From the NCBI GenBank assembly GCA_026545765.1, contig CM048840.1:50158580-50222579 (forward strand): a DNA stretch of 64,000 bases, given 5' to 3'. Within the stretch, counting starts at the first letter, position 1; the number at the start of each line of letters is the position of its first letter. The notes beneath the pieces were generated by a model that had not been told where the DNA came from, did not search any database, and worked only from the letters and a program-made list of their open reading frames with translations. This document shows positions 62,490 through 64,000 of this stretch, piece by piece. Origin of the DNA: Plantago major (lineage: Eukaryota > Streptophyta > Magnoliopsida > Lamiales > Plantaginaceae). The position numbers and the translations under genes were made by a program.

Positions 62490-64000
62490 CACTCCGTAGT
62501 CGAAGAGGGAGGTTTACGAACGTTGAGACTGTCCCGAAAATCCTCAAATAAGACTTGCGGTAGTCCTTTAGTGAATATGTCCGCGATCTGATATCGGGAT
62601 GGAACATGAAGGACACGAACTTGTCCTCGCGCAACCTGCTCACAAACAAAGTGGATGTCCATTTCAATATGCTTTGTGCGCTGATGTTGGACCGGATTTC
62701 CCGAAAGATAGATGGCACTTACATTGTCGCAATATACTAGTGTGGCCTTGGAGATAGGGCAATGTAACTCCAGCAGAAGATTGCGAATCCAGCATGACTC
62801 AGAGACAACATTAGCCACCCCCCTGTACTCTGCCTCAGCACTCGAACGAGATAGGGTAGGTTGGCGTTTGGAGGACCAAGAGATCAAGTTATCCCCAAGA
62901 AAAACATAATAACCAGACGTCGATCGACGTGAGGGCAGAAACTGAAGATGGATAAAGATGCAAGCCATAATCAAGTGTACCCTGAATATATTGGAGGATG
63001 TCCTTAAGGGCATGCATATGAACATCGTGCGGAGCATGCATGTGTAAGAACACCTGTTGCGTGGCATAAGAAATATCGGGCCTAGTGAAAGTAAGATACT
63101 AAAGAGCACCTACAAGACTGCGATAATGAGTCGGGTCATCATATATAGCACTGGATGTGCTGCTGACCTTCGGTTTAGTGTCAACCGGAGTAGAAGTGGC
63201 CTTGCAAGAAGACATCCCAGCACGGTCAATGATTTCTTTGGCATACTTGCGTTGTTACAGAAACATGCCATTCTTATGGCGCGTGACAGCAATGCCAAGG
63301 AAGTAATTCAAAGGACCGAGATCCTTCATAGCAAATTCTGATGCAAGAAGGGCCATAATGGAGCATCGAAGAGAATCTAAGGAAGCAGTAAGAATAATAT
63401 CATCAACATAAAGTAAGATGTATGCCATATCGGAGACCTTTCTGTAGATGAACAACTAATTGTCAGATTTGCTGTTTGTAAAACCAAGAGAGGACACATA
63501 ATCCGCAAAACGCTTGTACCAACCCTTGGGGCCTGCTTAAGGCCGTATAAGGACTTGCGAAGCAAACAGACATAATCAGGATCAGTGGGTTCTCGAAAAC
63601 CCATAGGTTGATGCATATACACTGTTTCTTTGAGTTCACCATGCAAGAAAGCGTTCTTGACATCAAGTTGATGAAGGGCTCTGCTTAAGGCCGTATAAGG
63701 ACTTGCGAAGCAAACAGACATAATCAGGATCAGTGGGTTCTCGAAAACCCATAGGTTGATGCATATACACTGTTTCTTTGAGTTCACCATGCAAGAAAGC
63801 GTTCTTGACATCAAGTTGATGAATCGGCCACTTCTTCGATAAAGAAAGACTAAGAACCGTACGGATCGTAGCCGGTTTGAACACCGGACTAAACGTCTCA
63901 CCACAATCAATGCCCACCTGTTGAGTCTTACCATCACCTACAAAACGGGCTTTATGCCTCTCAAAATCACCATTAGATTTTTCTTTATGAGCAAAGATCC
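62490..64000 (-). pseudogene. Copia RT-RNase H pseudogene, runs off the right edge
   Basis: From the right edge leftwards on the minus strand: [51 protein letters not shown] (63663-63917), a tandem repeat of the same stretch (63533-63680), [16 protein letters not shown] (YVDD near 63400), MKDLGPLNYFLGI, then RNase H: RSTSGYYVFLGDNLISWSS, SSAEAEYRGVANV, LVYCDNVSAIYLSGNPVQHQ, TKHIEMDIHFV, YQIADIFTKGLP, followed by the LTR. The 148-bp duplication shifts frame and further breaks occur near 63100-63300, so it is dead. Its family differs from the Sirevirus-like element at 44.6-48.9 kb. Confidence 0.88.
63533..63828. repeat. 148-bp tandem duplication in Copia RT
   Basis: ctgcttaaggccgtataagg starts at 63533 and at 63681, and the copies are near-identical to the caagttgatgaa end. 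148 is not divisible by three. Confidence 0.95.

Noticed and set aside
1..64000. CRISPR array, prokaryotic operon, rRNA or true tRNA gene
   Set aside because: No regularly spaced repeats, no ribosome-binding-site gene clusters and no complete cloverleaf were seen; tRNA-like boxes belong to SINEs or LTRs.

Overview
The window is nuclear DNA of a flowering plant, almost certainly a eudicot. Split genes with GT-AG introns, plant-specific families (ASHR3, ERECTA, a plant defensin) and dense nested plant transposons all point that way; the order or species cannot be fixed from sequence alone. It is AT-rich and repeat-rich. Two chromatin/transcription genes and one defensin look functional, and two further genes are clearly decayed.

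Layout: 0.4-5.3 kb, minus strand, the 5' three quarters of a TFIIIC subunit 5 (GTF3C5-like) gene running off the left edge, with a SINE in one intron. 5.7-6.5 kb, a fossil hAT transposase end. 8.0-10.3 kb, a young, internally deleted Copia element with 580-bp LTRs. 11.0-17.6 kb, a large non-coding LTR element (TSD gtact) with a rearranged end, itself carrying a 1.1-kb CACTA element (TSD acc) with arrays of tccgtcgc palindromes. 18.4-20.9 kb, a dead L1-type LINE. 21.6 kb, a Stowaway MITE. 24.3-24.8 kb, an intact two-exon plant defensin gene with a TATA box.

26.2-35.3 kb, minus strand, holds a complete 11-exon ASHR3-type PHD-SET histone methyltransferase gene (about 456 codons) with a mini-Copia and a SINE in one intron. 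35.8-40 kb has a LINE fragment, a second Stowaway, a degenerate tandem array and a 1.6-kb solo LTR that split the array. 40.3-48.9 kb is a Sirevirus/Copia nest: an LTR of one element, then the pol of another whose RNase H is cut by a solo LTR with a perfect ctatg TSD.

51.0-53.3 kb, plus strand, is a CorA-like Mg2+ transporter pseudogene with a 68-bp tandem duplication, damaged splice acceptors, a nonsense codon and frameshifts. 54.5-61.1 kb, plus strand, is an ERECTA receptor-kinase pseudogene: a partial duplicate of LRR exons sits in front of a nearly full-length but many-times-broken copy whose catalytic HRD reads LQD. 61.4-62.2 kb is a diverged tandem duplication with a MITE in one unit only. 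62.25-64 kb is the 3' half of a degenerate Copia element running off the right edge. No tRNA, rRNA, CRISPR or prokaryotic operon structure was seen.
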